64,000 bases of DNA from Alphaproteobacteria bacterium (GTDB lineage: Bacteria; Pseudomonadota; Alphaproteobacteria; Caulobacterales; Caulobacteraceae), in NCBI GenBank assembly GCA_018820665.1, contig JAHJNW010000116.1, positions 1 through 64,000 on the forward strand, given 5' to 3'. Positions within the stretch are counted from its first letter, which is position 1, and each line of letters begins with the position of its first letter. Made by a program: the position numbers and the translations under genes. Below the pieces are notes generated by a model. That model was not told the origin of the DNA, made no database searches, and saw only the letters and a program-made list of their open reading frames with translations. Below, in pieces: positions 24,867 through 33,119 of this stretch.

Positions 24867-26468
24867 ATGGCAAGGATCGGGGATTTCGCGAGCGCAGCAG
24901 CGCCGATCGGGCCGAACACCCCGGGGGCCGAGGTGTTCGACCGGTTCCAGGACGAGCCCGACACCCTGGTCATCGCCGTTGTCGACGACGAGGGTCGACC
25001 CGTCGGCCTGATCGAGCGCAACGCCTTCACCCTCAAGATGGCCGCCGAGTTCGGCCGCGCGCTCTACGCCCGCCGGCCCGCTGCGACCTTCATGAACGCC
25101 AGCCCGCGCATTCTCGAGGCTGACGCTGACGCCGAAAGCCTGTTCCAGTCGGTCGACGGCTCCAACCTCGGAGCCCTGCTGAACGGCTTCATCGTCGCCG
25201 ATGGCGGCCGCTATGTCGGCGTTGGCGCGGGGGTGCATCTGCTCCGCGCCGGCAGCGCCATCCACCAGCGCCGCGCCGAAGCGATGAGCGCCCTCGCCCG
25301 CGACCTGGCCCGCGCCGAGGCCGAGGCCCGCGCCTCCAGCCGCGCCAAGTCCGAGTTCCTGGCCGTGATGAGCCACGAGATCCGCACACCGCTGAACGGC
25401 GTGCTCGGCGTCGCCGCCCTGATGGAGCGCGAGCTGACCCAGGACGCCATGAAGCCCTACGTGCGCACCATTCTCGACTCCGGCGAAAGCCTGCTGCGCC
25501 TGCTGACCGACGCCCTCGATATGAGCCGGGCCGAGTCCGGCGTGATGAATTTCGAAACGGCCCCGGTGCACCTCGACGGGCTCGCCGCCGATCTTCGGGC
25601 GCTGTGGAGCCCGCGCGCCCAGGAGCGGGGCCTCACCCTCGACGTGACCTGCGACACCGCCGGCCACGACTGGGTCCTCGCCGACGAGATGCGGCTCAAA
25701 CAGCTGTTCAACAACCTCATCGGCAACGCCCTGAAATTCACCCTGGCCGGCGGCGTCGCGGTCCATATCGCCAGTGACTGGCGCGACGGCCGGGTCAGCG
25801 TCGCCGCCACCGTTGACGACAGCGGTCCCGGCGTCCCGGACGAGGTCGCCGCCACCATCTTCGAGCCGTTCAACACCGGCCGTGCCGGTCGCGAAGGCGC
25901 CGGCGCCGGACTCGGCCTCGCCATCTGCCGCCAGATCGTCGACTGTATGGACGGTCGCCTGTCCGTCGAGCGCTCGCCCCGGGGCGGAGCCCGCTTCCGT
26001 CTCGACCTCGGCCTCGAATGCGCCGGCGCCGAGATGCGCGAACAGGCGGCGAAGATGGCCGAGCCGACACCGCACGACACCCTCCATGTGCTCGTTGTCG
26101 ACGACAACGCCACCAATCGCTTCGTCGCCGCTCGGGTGCTGGAGCTGTTCGGCTGCACCAGCGATGTCGCGGAGAACGGCGCCGAGGCGGTCGAGCAGGT
26201 CCAGCTGACCCGCTACGACCTGGTGCTGATGGACATCAAGATGCCGGTCATGGACGGGATCGCCGCGTCCCGCGCCATCCGCGCCCTCCCCGGTCCGGTC
26301 GCCAGCCTCCCCATCCTGGCGCTGACCGCCAACGCTGATCCGCGCGACGAGGTCGACTATCTCGCCGCGGGCATGGACGGGGTGGCGCAAAAACCGATCC
26401 AGCCCGACCGCCTGCTGGACGCCATCCGCCGGGTCATGGTCCGCGACCGGTTGTCCGCCGCCGCCTGA
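24867..26468 (+). CDS. Hybrid histidine kinase with CBS-like input and receiver
   Basis: The 533-residue soluble hybrid kinase has three parts. The N-terminal about 140 residues include CBS-like repeats (LVIAVVDDEGRPVGLIERNAF). The HisKA domain has His170 in VMSHEIRTPLNG, and the ATPase domain has NNLIGNALKFT, DSGPGVPDE and GAGLGLAI. The C-terminal receiver has a phospho-acceptor near Asp456 in LMDIKMPVMDG and a KPIQ lysine. No transmembrane segment is visible. It starts at the ATG at 24867 after an AT-rich leader. Partner regulators are not adjacent. The TonB receptor starts 39 nt downstream on the same strand. Confidence 0.93.
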   Translation: MARIGDFASAAAPIGPNTPGAEVFDRFQDEPDTLVIAVVDDEGRPVGLIERNAFTLKMAAEFGRALYARRPAATFMNASPRILEADADAESLFQSVDGSNLGALLNGFIVADGGRYVGVGAGVHLLRAGSAIHQRRAEAMSALARDLARAEAEARASSRAKSEFLAVMSHEIRTPLNGVLGVAALMERELTQDAMKPYVRTILDSGESLLRLLTDALDMSRAESGVMNFETAPVHLDGLAADLRALWSPRAQERGLTLDVTCDTAGHDWVLADEMRLKQLFNNLIGNALKFTLAGGVAVHIASDWRDGRVSVAATVDDSGPGVPDEVAATIFEPFNTGRAGREGAGAGLGLAICRQIVDCMDGRLSVERSPRGGARFRLDLGLECAGAEMREQAAKMAEPTPHDTLHVLVVDDNATNRFVAARVLELFGCTSDVAENGAEAVEQVQLTRYDLVLMDIKMPVMDGIAASRAIRALPGPVASLPILALTANADPRDEVDYLAAGMDGVAQKPIQPDRLLDAIRRVMVRDRLSAAA

Positions 26469-26507
26469 GCACGCAACCGTCGCCGCCGGCGTGTATTGTA
26501 CCGCCTC

Positions 26508-28520
26508 ATGCTGCAGATCCCTCCCCCCCCGCTCCCCGACGTCGTCGTCACCGGCGCCCGCCTCCCGCCCGCCGCTGGCGAGTCCGCCTTCGCAGTCATC
26601 CGGCTCGACGACCGCGACCTGCGCGACCAGCAGCGGTTGGACGAGGCGCTGGGGACGGTCCCGGCGGTCTCCCTGTTCCGTCGCACCTCCAGCCTGGCCG
26701 CCAATCCCACGACCCAAGGCATCAGCCTGCGCGCCATCGCCCCCTCGGGCGCCGGCCGCACCCTCGTCACCCTCGACGGCGTGCCTTTGAACGATCCGTT
26801 CGGCGGCTGGGTCATCTGGTCCCAGGTTCCGACCGAGAGCCTGTCCGGCCTCGATCTCGTACGCGGCTCCGGCGCCGGCCCCTACGGCGCCGGAGCCCTG
26901 ACCGGCGTCATCCAGCTGCGTGAGCGCGACTCGGGGGCCGTTCTGGACGCCTCGGTCAGCGAGCGCGGCGGAGCCCGGCTCGGGGCCTCGGGCGCGACGG
27001 ACTTCGGCCCCGCGCGGATCGTCGCCTCCGGCCTGTATGAGACCAGCGACGGCTATGTCCCGGTGCGCGGCCCGGACGCTGGCGCCGCCGACCAGCCGCT
27101 GGACCTCGAGGTTCGCGCCGCCGCCCTGCGCGCCGACCTTCCGATCGGCGAGGCCGCCCTGTCCCTGCGCGCCGCGGCCTTCGAGGAGGAGCGCGGCTCG
27201 GGCGTCGAGAACAGCCGCGCCTCCGCCAGCGGCAATGTGCTGTCGGCCACCGCCGCCCTCCAGCCCCGCGCCGACCGCGCCGGCTGGCGGCTTCAGGCTT
27301 GGCGGCGCGAGAGCGACCTGTCCAACACCTTCGTCGCCCTCGCCGACGACCGCTCTTCGGCCAGCCTCGCAGCGTCGCAGGACGAGACCCCCGCCGTCGG
27401 CTGGGGCGTCAACGCCGCCCTGCGCCGGGTCATCGTCAGCGGTGTCGCCCGCGTCGAATGGGAGCTGGGCGCCGACGCCCGCTTCAACGAGGGCGAGACC
27501 CGCGAACGCTTCCGCAATCTCGGTGCCGGCTTCACCCGCAGCCGCGTCGCCGGCGGCGAGAACTCGGTCGCCGGCGTTTATGGCGAAGCCTCGTGGAGCT
27601 CCGGCCCGTGGCTCGCCGCCGGCGGCCTGCGCTATGACGCCTGGTCGAACAGCGAGGGGCGCCGGCTCGAACGCGACCTCGCCACCGGCCTGCCGACGCT
27701 GGACGAGGCCGACCCCGACCGTTCCGGCGAGGTGGTCAGCGCCCGCCTCGCGGTCCGGCGCGAGATCGGAGGAGGCCAGGCCCTGCGGCTCGCCGCCTAC
27801 AGCGGCTTCCGTCCCGCCACCCTCAACGAACTGCATCGCCCCTTCCGCGTCGGCAACGATATCACCGAGGCCAATGCCGCGCTCGAGCCGGAACGCCTGA
27901 CCGGGATCGAGGCGGGCTGGAGCTGGGCCGGCGAAGGCGCCGCCCTGTCGGCGACGGTCTTCCGCAACGAGATCGAGGACGCCATCGTCAACGTCACGAT
28001 CGGCGAGGGCCCCGGAACCTTCCCCCGCGCCGGCTTCGTTCCCGCCGGCGGCGTGCTGCGCCAGCGCCAGAACGCCGGGACGATCGAGGCGACCGGGCTT
28101 GAGCTGGACGGCCGGTTCGAGCTCACTCAAGCCCTGTTCCTCCGCGCCGCCCTTTCGGCCACCGACGCCCGCGTCGACGGCGGCGCCATGGCGCCCCAGC
28201 TCACCGGCCTCCGCCCCGCCCAGGCCCCGATCTGGAGCGCGACGGCCGGGCTGGACTGGCGGCCCGTGGACCGCCTGACCCTCGCCGCCGACCTGCGCTG
28301 GGAGAGCCGACGCTTCGATGACGACCTGAACAGTCGCGAGCTCGAGGCCGCCGCCACCGTCGACCTGCGCGCCGACTGGGCCCTGACGTCCTCGACCACC
28401 GTCTGGGTCGCCGCCGACAACCTGTTCGACGCCGAGGTCGAGGTCGCCGAGACCGGAAACGGGGTCGCCGGCTTCGGCCCCCCGCGTACGCTAAGCCTCG
28501 GCGTCAGACTGTCGCGCTGA
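26508..28520 (+). CDS. TonB-dependent outer-membrane receptor
   Basis: About 670 residues with a TonB box-like DVVVTGARLP at 10-19, a plug domain (RTLVTLDGVPLNDPFGG, LVRGSGAGPYGAGALTGVIQL at about 80-140) and a beta-barrel with TonB_dep_Rec features (LRLAAYSGFRPATLNELHRPFR near 435; VWVAADNLFDAEVEVAE near the end). It likely imports a ferric chelate or similar, given the reductase genes downstream. No signal peptide is visible at either the ATG at 26508 or the TTG at 26496, and an in-frame stop lies just upstream. First gene of a colinear cluster running to 33036. Confidence 0.88.
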   Translation: MLQIPPPPLPDVVVTGARLPPAAGESAFAVIRLDDRDLRDQQRLDEALGTVPAVSLFRRTSSLAANPTTQGISLRAIAPSGAGRTLVTLDGVPLNDPFGGWVIWSQVPTESLSGLDLVRGSGAGPYGAGALTGVIQLRERDSGAVLDASVSERGGARLGASGATDFGPARIVASGLYETSDGYVPVRGPDAGAADQPLDLEVRAAALRADLPIGEAALSLRAAAFEEERGSGVENSRASASGNVLSATAALQPRADRAGWRLQAWRRESDLSNTFVALADDRSSASLAASQDETPAVGWGVNAALRRVIVSGVARVEWELGADARFNEGETRERFRNLGAGFTRSRVAGGENSVAGVYGEASWSSGPWLAAGGLRYDAWSNSEGRRLERDLATGLPTLDEADPDRSGEVVSARLAVRREIGGGQALRLAAYSGFRPATLNELHRPFRVGNDITEANAALEPERLTGIEAGWSWAGEGAALSATVFRNEIEDAIVNVTIGEGPGTFPRAGFVPAGGVLRQRQNAGTIEATGLELDGRFELTQALFLRAALSATDARVDGGAMAPQLTGLRPAQAPIWSATAGLDWRPVDRLTLAADLRWESRRFDDDLNSRELEAAATVDLRADWALTSSTTVWVAADNLFDAEVEVAETGNGVAGFGPPRTLSLGVRLSR

Positions 28521-28572
28521 GTTCGCACCACACGCTATTGCAAACCGTTCGCAACTTCGGCACAAGCCATGC

Positions 28573-29223
28573 GTGACCGACGCCGCGACTCCCGCCAGGC
28601 CTCCGAAGGCCCTCAACGCCAGACGCTCGTTCTGGCTCAAACAGCTGCACCAGTGGCACTGGATTTCCGCTGCGCTGAGCCTGATCGGCCTGCTGCTGTT
28701 CGCCGTCACCGGCATCACCCTCAACCACGCCGCCCAGATTCCCGCCGAGCCGGTCACCGTCGAACAGACCGCGACCCTGCCCGCGCCCCTGGCCGAACGT
28801 CTGACCGCCTTTCCCGAAGAGACGACCGATCCGGTCCCTGACGCCGTCGCCCGCTGGGCCTCGGACGCCTTCAAGGTCGCCATCGCCGGCCGACCCACCG
28901 AAACCACCGCCGACGAGATCTATGTCGCCCTGGCCGAGCCCGGCGGCGACGGCTGGCTGACCATCGACCGCGCCACCGGCGAAGCCCTGCGCGAGCGCAC
29001 CACGCGCGGCTGGGTCGCCTGGCTCAACGACCTGCACAAGGGCCGCAACACCGGCCCGGTCTGGTACTGGTTCATCGACGTCTTCGCCGTCGCCTGTGTC
29101 GTGTTCGCCGTGACCGGCCTCGCCCTGGCCCTGATGCACGCGCGCCAGCGTCCCTCGACCTGGCCCCTGCTCGGGTTGGGCCTGCTGATCCCCGCCGTCA
29201 TCGCCCTGCTGTTCATCCACTGA
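28573..29223 (+). CDS. PepSY-associated transmembrane protein
   Basis: The 216-residue GTG-start protein begins with a basic segment and the family motif LKQLHQWHWISAALSLIGLLLFAVTGITLNHA (first TM, about 22-52). A periplasmic PepSY domain follows, with the C-terminal LNDLHKGRNTGPVWYWFIDVFAVACVVFAVTGLAL TM region and a last hairpin helix. The histidines in LHQWH and LHKG resemble the heme or iron-reductase-like proteins of siderophore operons (PiuB/FpvG type). It lies between the receptor gene and the DUF2271 gene. Inferred role: transfer of electrons across the inner membrane for ferric-chelate reduction. Confidence 0.85.
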   Translation: MTDAATPARPPKALNARRSFWLKQLHQWHWISAALSLIGLLLFAVTGITLNHAAQIPAEPVTVEQTATLPAPLAERLTAFPEETTDPVPDAVARWASDAFKVAIAGRPTETTADEIYVALAEPGGDGWLTIDRATGEALRERTTRGWVAWLNDLHKGRNTGPVWYWFIDVFAVACVVFAVTGLALALMHARQRPSTWPLLGLGLLIPAVIALLFIH

Positions 29224-29255
29224 TCCGCCGCCCCCTCCGACCGAACGAGTGTCCC

Positions 29256-29768
29256 ATGCGTAAGCTCACCCTCGCCGTCTCAGCCGCCGCCGTCGCAACC
29301 GGCGCCGTCGCCTCGCCCGCCCTGGCCGCCGACCTCAACGTCTCGATCGAGATTCCGCGCCTGTCGGTCGCCGCCTACCACCGCCCCTATGTCGCCGTCT
29401 GGATCGAGCGGCCGGACAACACCGCCGTGCGCACCCTCGCGGTCTGGTACGAGGTCTCCAACGTCGCCGAAGGCAAGGACTGGCTCAAGGACATGCGCAC
29501 CTGGTGGCGGCGCGGCGGTCGCGCCCTGACCCTGCCCGCCGACGGTATTTCCAGCGCCACCAAGGCCCCGGGCCGTCATACGGTCGCCGTCCCCGCCGCC
29601 CGTCTGCGGACCCTGCCCGCCGGCGACTACGTCATGGTGGTCGAGGCGGCCCGCGAACTGGGCGGCCGCGAAGCCGTCCGCGTCCCCTTCCGCTGGGGCG
29701 CGCCCAACACCGCCCGCGCCGCCGGCGCGACCGAACTCGGCGCCGTCAGCGTCACCGTCACCCGCTAA
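29256..29768 (+). CDS. DUF2271 periplasmic protein
   Basis: The 170-residue protein has a Sec signal peptide (cleavage near SPALA, residue 22). The mature domain matches DUF2271: YHRPYVAVWIERPDNTAVRTLAVWYE, then WLKDMRTWWRRGGR and SSATKAPGRHTVAVPA. The domain is found almost only beside PepSY, ApbE and iron-transport genes, but its chemistry is unknown. It lies 32 nt downstream of the PepSY gene and 12 nt upstream of the DUF4198 gene, so it is clearly part of the same transcript. Confidence 0.85.
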   Translation: MRKLTLAVSAAAVATGAVASPALAADLNVSIEIPRLSVAAYHRPYVAVWIERPDNTAVRTLAVWYEVSNVAEGKDWLKDMRTWWRRGGRALTLPADGISSATKAPGRHTVAVPAARLRTLPAGDYVMVVEAARELGGREAVRVPFRWGAPNTARAAGATELGAVSVTVTR

Positions 29769-29780
29769 AGGAAGACCGCC

Positions 29781-30581
29781 ATGAAGAAGCCGCTCGCCAT
29801 TCTCGCCGCCCTCGCGACCCTCGCCCTGCCGATGTCGGCGCAGGCCCACCGCGCCTGGCTGGCCCCGACCTCTACCGTCCTGTCCGGCACGGACGCCTGG
29901 GTCGGTTTCGACGCCGCCATGTCGAACGGGGTCTTCATCGCCGACCACGCCGCGATGAACCTGGCGGGCCTCGTCATCACCGCGCCGGACGGATCGACCG
30001 CCGAAGCTGAGAACATGATGCGGGCGCGATACCGCTCGACCTTCGACCTGCACCTGACCCAGCCCGGCACCTACCGGGTCGCCAACGTCATGGGCGGCCT
30101 GATGGTCAGCTACAAACAGGGCGGCGAGACAAAGCGCTGGCGTGGAGCCGAGGCCGAGATGGCCGCGAACATCCCGGCCGACGCCACCGAGGTGACCGTC
30201 ACCCGATCCGACAGCCGCATCGAGACCTTCGTGACCCTCGGCGCGCCGACCACCGACGCCCTCCAGCCGACCGGACAGGGCATCGAGCTGGCGCCCGTCA
30301 GCCACCCCAATGACCTGGTCGCCGGCGAGGCCGCCACCTTCAAACTGCTGCGCGACGGCCAGCCGGCCGCCGACCTGGAAGTCACCATCGCCCGCGGCGG
30401 CACCCGCTACCGCGACAATCCGGATGAGATGACGGTCCGCACGGACGCGGACGGGGCCTTCACGGTGACCTGGCCCGAGCCGGGCATGTACTGGGTCAAC
30501 GCCTCGGTGCGCACGCCCGCCGCCGATGGCCGCCCCGGCGCCTCGGCCCAGTACAACGGCGTCATGGAAGTGCTGCCCTGA
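29781..30581 (+). CDS. DUF4198 periplasmic protein
   Basis: The 266-residue protein has a signal peptide ending SAQA (about 22) immediately followed by HRAWLAPTSTVLSG, the typical DUF4198 start in which the exposed N-terminal histidine could bind metal. The C-terminal half has an Ig-like or transthyretin-like pattern (LEVTIARGGTRYRDNPDEMTVRTDADGAFTVTWPEPGMYWVNA). Members are found with metal-uptake systems and are sometimes labelled nickel-related; the metal here is unproven. RBS GGAAGA lies close upstream. Confidence 0.83.
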   Translation: MKKPLAILAALATLALPMSAQAHRAWLAPTSTVLSGTDAWVGFDAAMSNGVFIADHAAMNLAGLVITAPDGSTAEAENMMRARYRSTFDLHLTQPGTYRVANVMGGLMVSYKQGGETKRWRGAEAEMAANIPADATEVTVTRSDSRIETFVTLGAPTTDALQPTGQGIELAPVSHPNDLVAGEAATFKLLRDGQPAADLEVTIARGGTRYRDNPDEMTVRTDADGAFTVTWPEPGMYWVNASVRTPAADGRPGASAQYNGVMEVLP

Positions 30582-30643
30582 CTGATCCTCGTTCCGGCCG
30601 CGCCGCCCCGCCACCGATCCTGATCGGCGACGGGGCCCCGCGC

Positions 30644-31669
30644 GTGGACAACCGCGTCCTGATTCCGACTCATGGCAAGCGGCCCGTGCGCCCCCCGTCC
30701 GACGTCATCCGGGATTTCGCCGGGGAGACCATGGGCACGACCTGGGCCGTTCGCCTGACTCCCCCGCCGGGTGTCGAGCCCGCCGAGATTCAGGCGGCGA
30801 TCGAAGAGGTGCTGGCCGAGGTCGTACTGCTGTTCAGCCACTGGGAGCCCCGCTCGGAGCTGTCGCGCCTGAACGCCGCCCCGCCCGGCTTCTGGGCCGT
30901 GTCCGAGCCGTTCTGGACGATGCTGAACGCCTGCCTTGACCTCGCTGACGAGACCAATGGCGCGGTGGACCCGACCCTCGGGGCCCTGGTCGATCTGTGG
31001 GGCTTCGGCCCACCCGGGCCGCGCCCGCGCGACGCCTTCGGCCAGGGCTTCACCGCCCCGTTCGAGGAAGAGATCGCCACCGCCCGCGCGCTCAGCGGCT
31101 GGGGCCGTCTGCGGCTCAACCGGGACGCCCGCGCCGTCCAGCAACTGGGCGGCGTCAAGCTGGACCTGTCCGCCATCGCCAAGGGTCACGCCGTCGACCG
31201 CGTGTCGGAGCGCCTCACCGCCCTCGGCGCGACGCACCATCTCGTCGAGATCGGCGGCGAGCTGCGCGGCGCCGGCGTCAAGCCGGATCGCCATCCATGG
31301 TGGGTTGAACTGCAGCAGGCCCCGGGCGCTCCGGCGCCTCACACTGTCGTCGGCCTGTTCGATCTCGCAGTCGCCACCTCCGGCGACTGGATCCGCCGCT
31401 ATGAGGTCTATGGTCAGACCTACAGCCACACCATCGACGGCCGCACCGGCCGTCCGGTCGCGAACGGCGTCGCTTCGGTCACCGTGCTCGCCGAGACCGC
31501 CCTGTACGCCGACGCCATGTCGACCGCCCTGACCGTCATGGGCCCCGAGGAAGGGCCCGCCTTCGCCGAGGCCGTGGGGATCGCCGCCGCCTTCGTCGTG
31601 CGCGGCGAGACCGGTCTGGCCGAGATCGTCACACCGGCCTTCACGGCCATGCTGAACGAGGGCGCGTGA
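30644..31669 (+). CDS. apbE: FAD:protein FMN transferase
   Basis: Transfers FMN from FAD onto a Thr/Ser of a target flavoprotein. The 341 residues include FAGETMGTTWAVRL (about 24-38), DPTLGALVDLWGFGP (about 110-125), LDLSAIAKGHAVDRV (about 170-185), and YSHTIDGRTGRPVANGVASVTV (about 260-280) with the conserved His/Asp. The start is GTG at 30644; no ATG gives a better N-terminus. No signal peptide is visible, so it may act in the cytoplasm unless the start lies upstream. No neighbour has an obvious S/T-G-A-T flavinylation site, so its target is unknown. Confidence 0.92.
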   Translation: MDNRVLIPTHGKRPVRPPSDVIRDFAGETMGTTWAVRLTPPPGVEPAEIQAAIEEVLAEVVLLFSHWEPRSELSRLNAAPPGFWAVSEPFWTMLNACLDLADETNGAVDPTLGALVDLWGFGPPGPRPRDAFGQGFTAPFEEEIATARALSGWGRLRLNRDARAVQQLGGVKLDLSAIAKGHAVDRVSERLTALGATHHLVEIGGELRGAGVKPDRHPWWVELQQAPGAPAPHTVVGLFDLAVATSGDWIRRYEVYGQTYSHTIDGRTGRPVANGVASVTVLAETALYADAMSTALTVMGPEEGPAFAEAVGIAAAFVVRGETGLAEIVTPAFTAMLNEGA

Positions 31670-33036
31670 CCGCAGATCCGCTGCGCTGGCTCTGGGCCGC
31701 CCTGGCGGTCGCCCTGTGGCTGGCCCTTGTCGCGGCCGTCGCCTGGAGCCGCGCCCGGGCCGGCCGCGTCGCCGCCGACCGCGCCTCGGCCCTCGGCCCC
31801 GCCGAAGGCGCCGACGCCCTGCTGATCGCCTTCGCCAGCCAGACCGGGTTGGGCGAGGAACTGGCGTGGATGACCGCCTCCACCCTGTCCGGGGCCGGCG
31901 TCCCCTCGCGCGTCGTCCTGCTTGGCGACCTCGACCCCGACGAGCTGAGGGCTGAGGGCCGGGTCCTGATCATCGCTTCGACAACCGGCGAGGGGGACGG
32001 CCCGGACGCCACGTCGTGGTTCGCCCGTCAACATATGGCCGGCCCCGCCGACCTCGCCGGCCTGTCCTACGGCCTGCTCGCCCTCGGCGACCGCGCCTAC
32101 GCCGACTTCTGCGGCTTCGGCCGGGCGCTCGACCTGTGGCTGCAGCGCTCCGGCGCCACGCCCCTGTTCGACCGGATCGAGGTGGACAATGGCGACGCGG
32201 GGGCGATCCGCCACTGGCAGCACCAGCTCGGCGCCGTAACCGGCCGCGCCATCGAGGCCGACTGGACGCCGCCCGCCTATGACCGCTGGCGTCTGGTCGC
32301 CCGCAGCCATCTCAACCCCGGCAGCCCCGGCGGCGAGGCCTGGCTTCTGGCCTTCGAACCGGTCGACCACGCTGCGGACTGGGTCGCCGGCGATATCGCC
32401 GAAATCGGCCTGCCGGCTGTCGACGGCGTCGCCCCGGCCAGCCGCGAATATTCCGTCGCCTCCCTGCCGTCGGACGGCCGGGTCGAGTTCATCGTCCGCC
32501 GGACGCTGCGCCCGGACGGCTCCCCCGGGCTGGCCTCCGGCTGGCTGACCGGCGACCTCGCTGTCGGCGATGCGATCGACATGCGGATCCGCACCAACAG
32601 GGGCTTCCACGGGCCCGCGGCCGAGGTCCCGTTGATCCTGATCGGCAACGGCACGGGCCTGGCCGGCCTGCGCGCCCACTGGCGCGCCCGCGCCGCCGGC
32701 GCCCATGGCGGCGTCTGGCTCCTGTTCGGCGAGCGCACCTCTGCCCACGACGCCTTCCTCGATACAGAGCTCCAGGGCGCCCTCGCCTCGGGCGTGTTCA
32801 GCCGGCTCGATCGGGCCTTTTCGCGTGATCCCGACGATGGCCGTTACGTCCAGGACCTCATTGTTCAGAATACAGACGAGCTCAACGCCTGGGTTGATCG
32901 TGGGGCCGTCATTCTCGTCTGCGGCAGCCTCGAAGGCATGTCGACCGGGGTGCACACGGCTCTCGAAACCGCCATCGGCGCCGAGCGCCTGCTCGCCCTC
33001 GCCGAAGCCGGCCGCTACCGCCGCGACGTCTACTAG
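31666..33036 (+). CDS. Membrane-anchored flavodoxin/FNR-type reductase
   Basis: The 456-residue protein has one N-terminal TM helix (about 8-27), a flavodoxin domain (LLIAFASQTGLGEELAWMTA at about 52-70; IASTTGEGDGPDATSWF near 105; LALGDRAYADFCGFG near 140), and an FAD/NADPH reductase domain (REYSVASLPSDGRVEFIVRR; IGNGTGLAGLRAHWRAR; CGSLEGMSTGVH). This is the sulfite reductase alpha-subunit/cytochrome P450 reductase layout. It probably passes NADPH electrons to the PepSY protein. The start overlaps the ApbE stop as GTGA. Last gene of the cluster. Confidence 0.9.
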   Translation: MTADPLRWLWAALAVALWLALVAAVAWSRARAGRVAADRASALGPAEGADALLIAFASQTGLGEELAWMTASTLSGAGVPSRVVLLGDLDPDELRAEGRVLIIASTTGEGDGPDATSWFARQHMAGPADLAGLSYGLLALGDRAYADFCGFGRALDLWLQRSGATPLFDRIEVDNGDAGAIRHWQHQLGAVTGRAIEADWTPPAYDRWRLVARSHLNPGSPGGEAWLLAFEPVDHAADWVAGDIAEIGLPAVDGVAPASREYSVASLPSDGRVEFIVRRTLRPDGSPGLASGWLTGDLAVGDAIDMRIRTNRGFHGPAAEVPLILIGNGTGLAGLRAHWRARAAGAHGGVWLLFGERTSAHDAFLDTELQGALASGVFSRLDRAFSRDPDDGRYVQDLIVQNTDELNAWVDRGAVILVCGSLEGMSTGVHTALETAIGAERLLALAEAGRYRRDVY

Positions 33037-33119
33037 CCCCGCCCTGTCCACTCCTGAGCGAATTTCTCGCGCCTTAAAGAGTTTACGCCCGCTTCATCAG
33101 ACTGGGTTACACGCGAGGG

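Noticed and set aside
24834-28130. A 1098-codon open frame on the minus strand
   Set aside because: Antisense to the hybrid kinase and TonB receptor, both of which have full domain signatures; the translation is D/G/A/V-rich shadow sequence.
33072-33086. Possible CtrA-type site TTAAAGAGTTTAC upstream of the GGDEF/EAL gene
   Set aside because: The two half-sites do not have the TTAA-N7-TTAA spacing, so the resemblance is too weak to report as a site.
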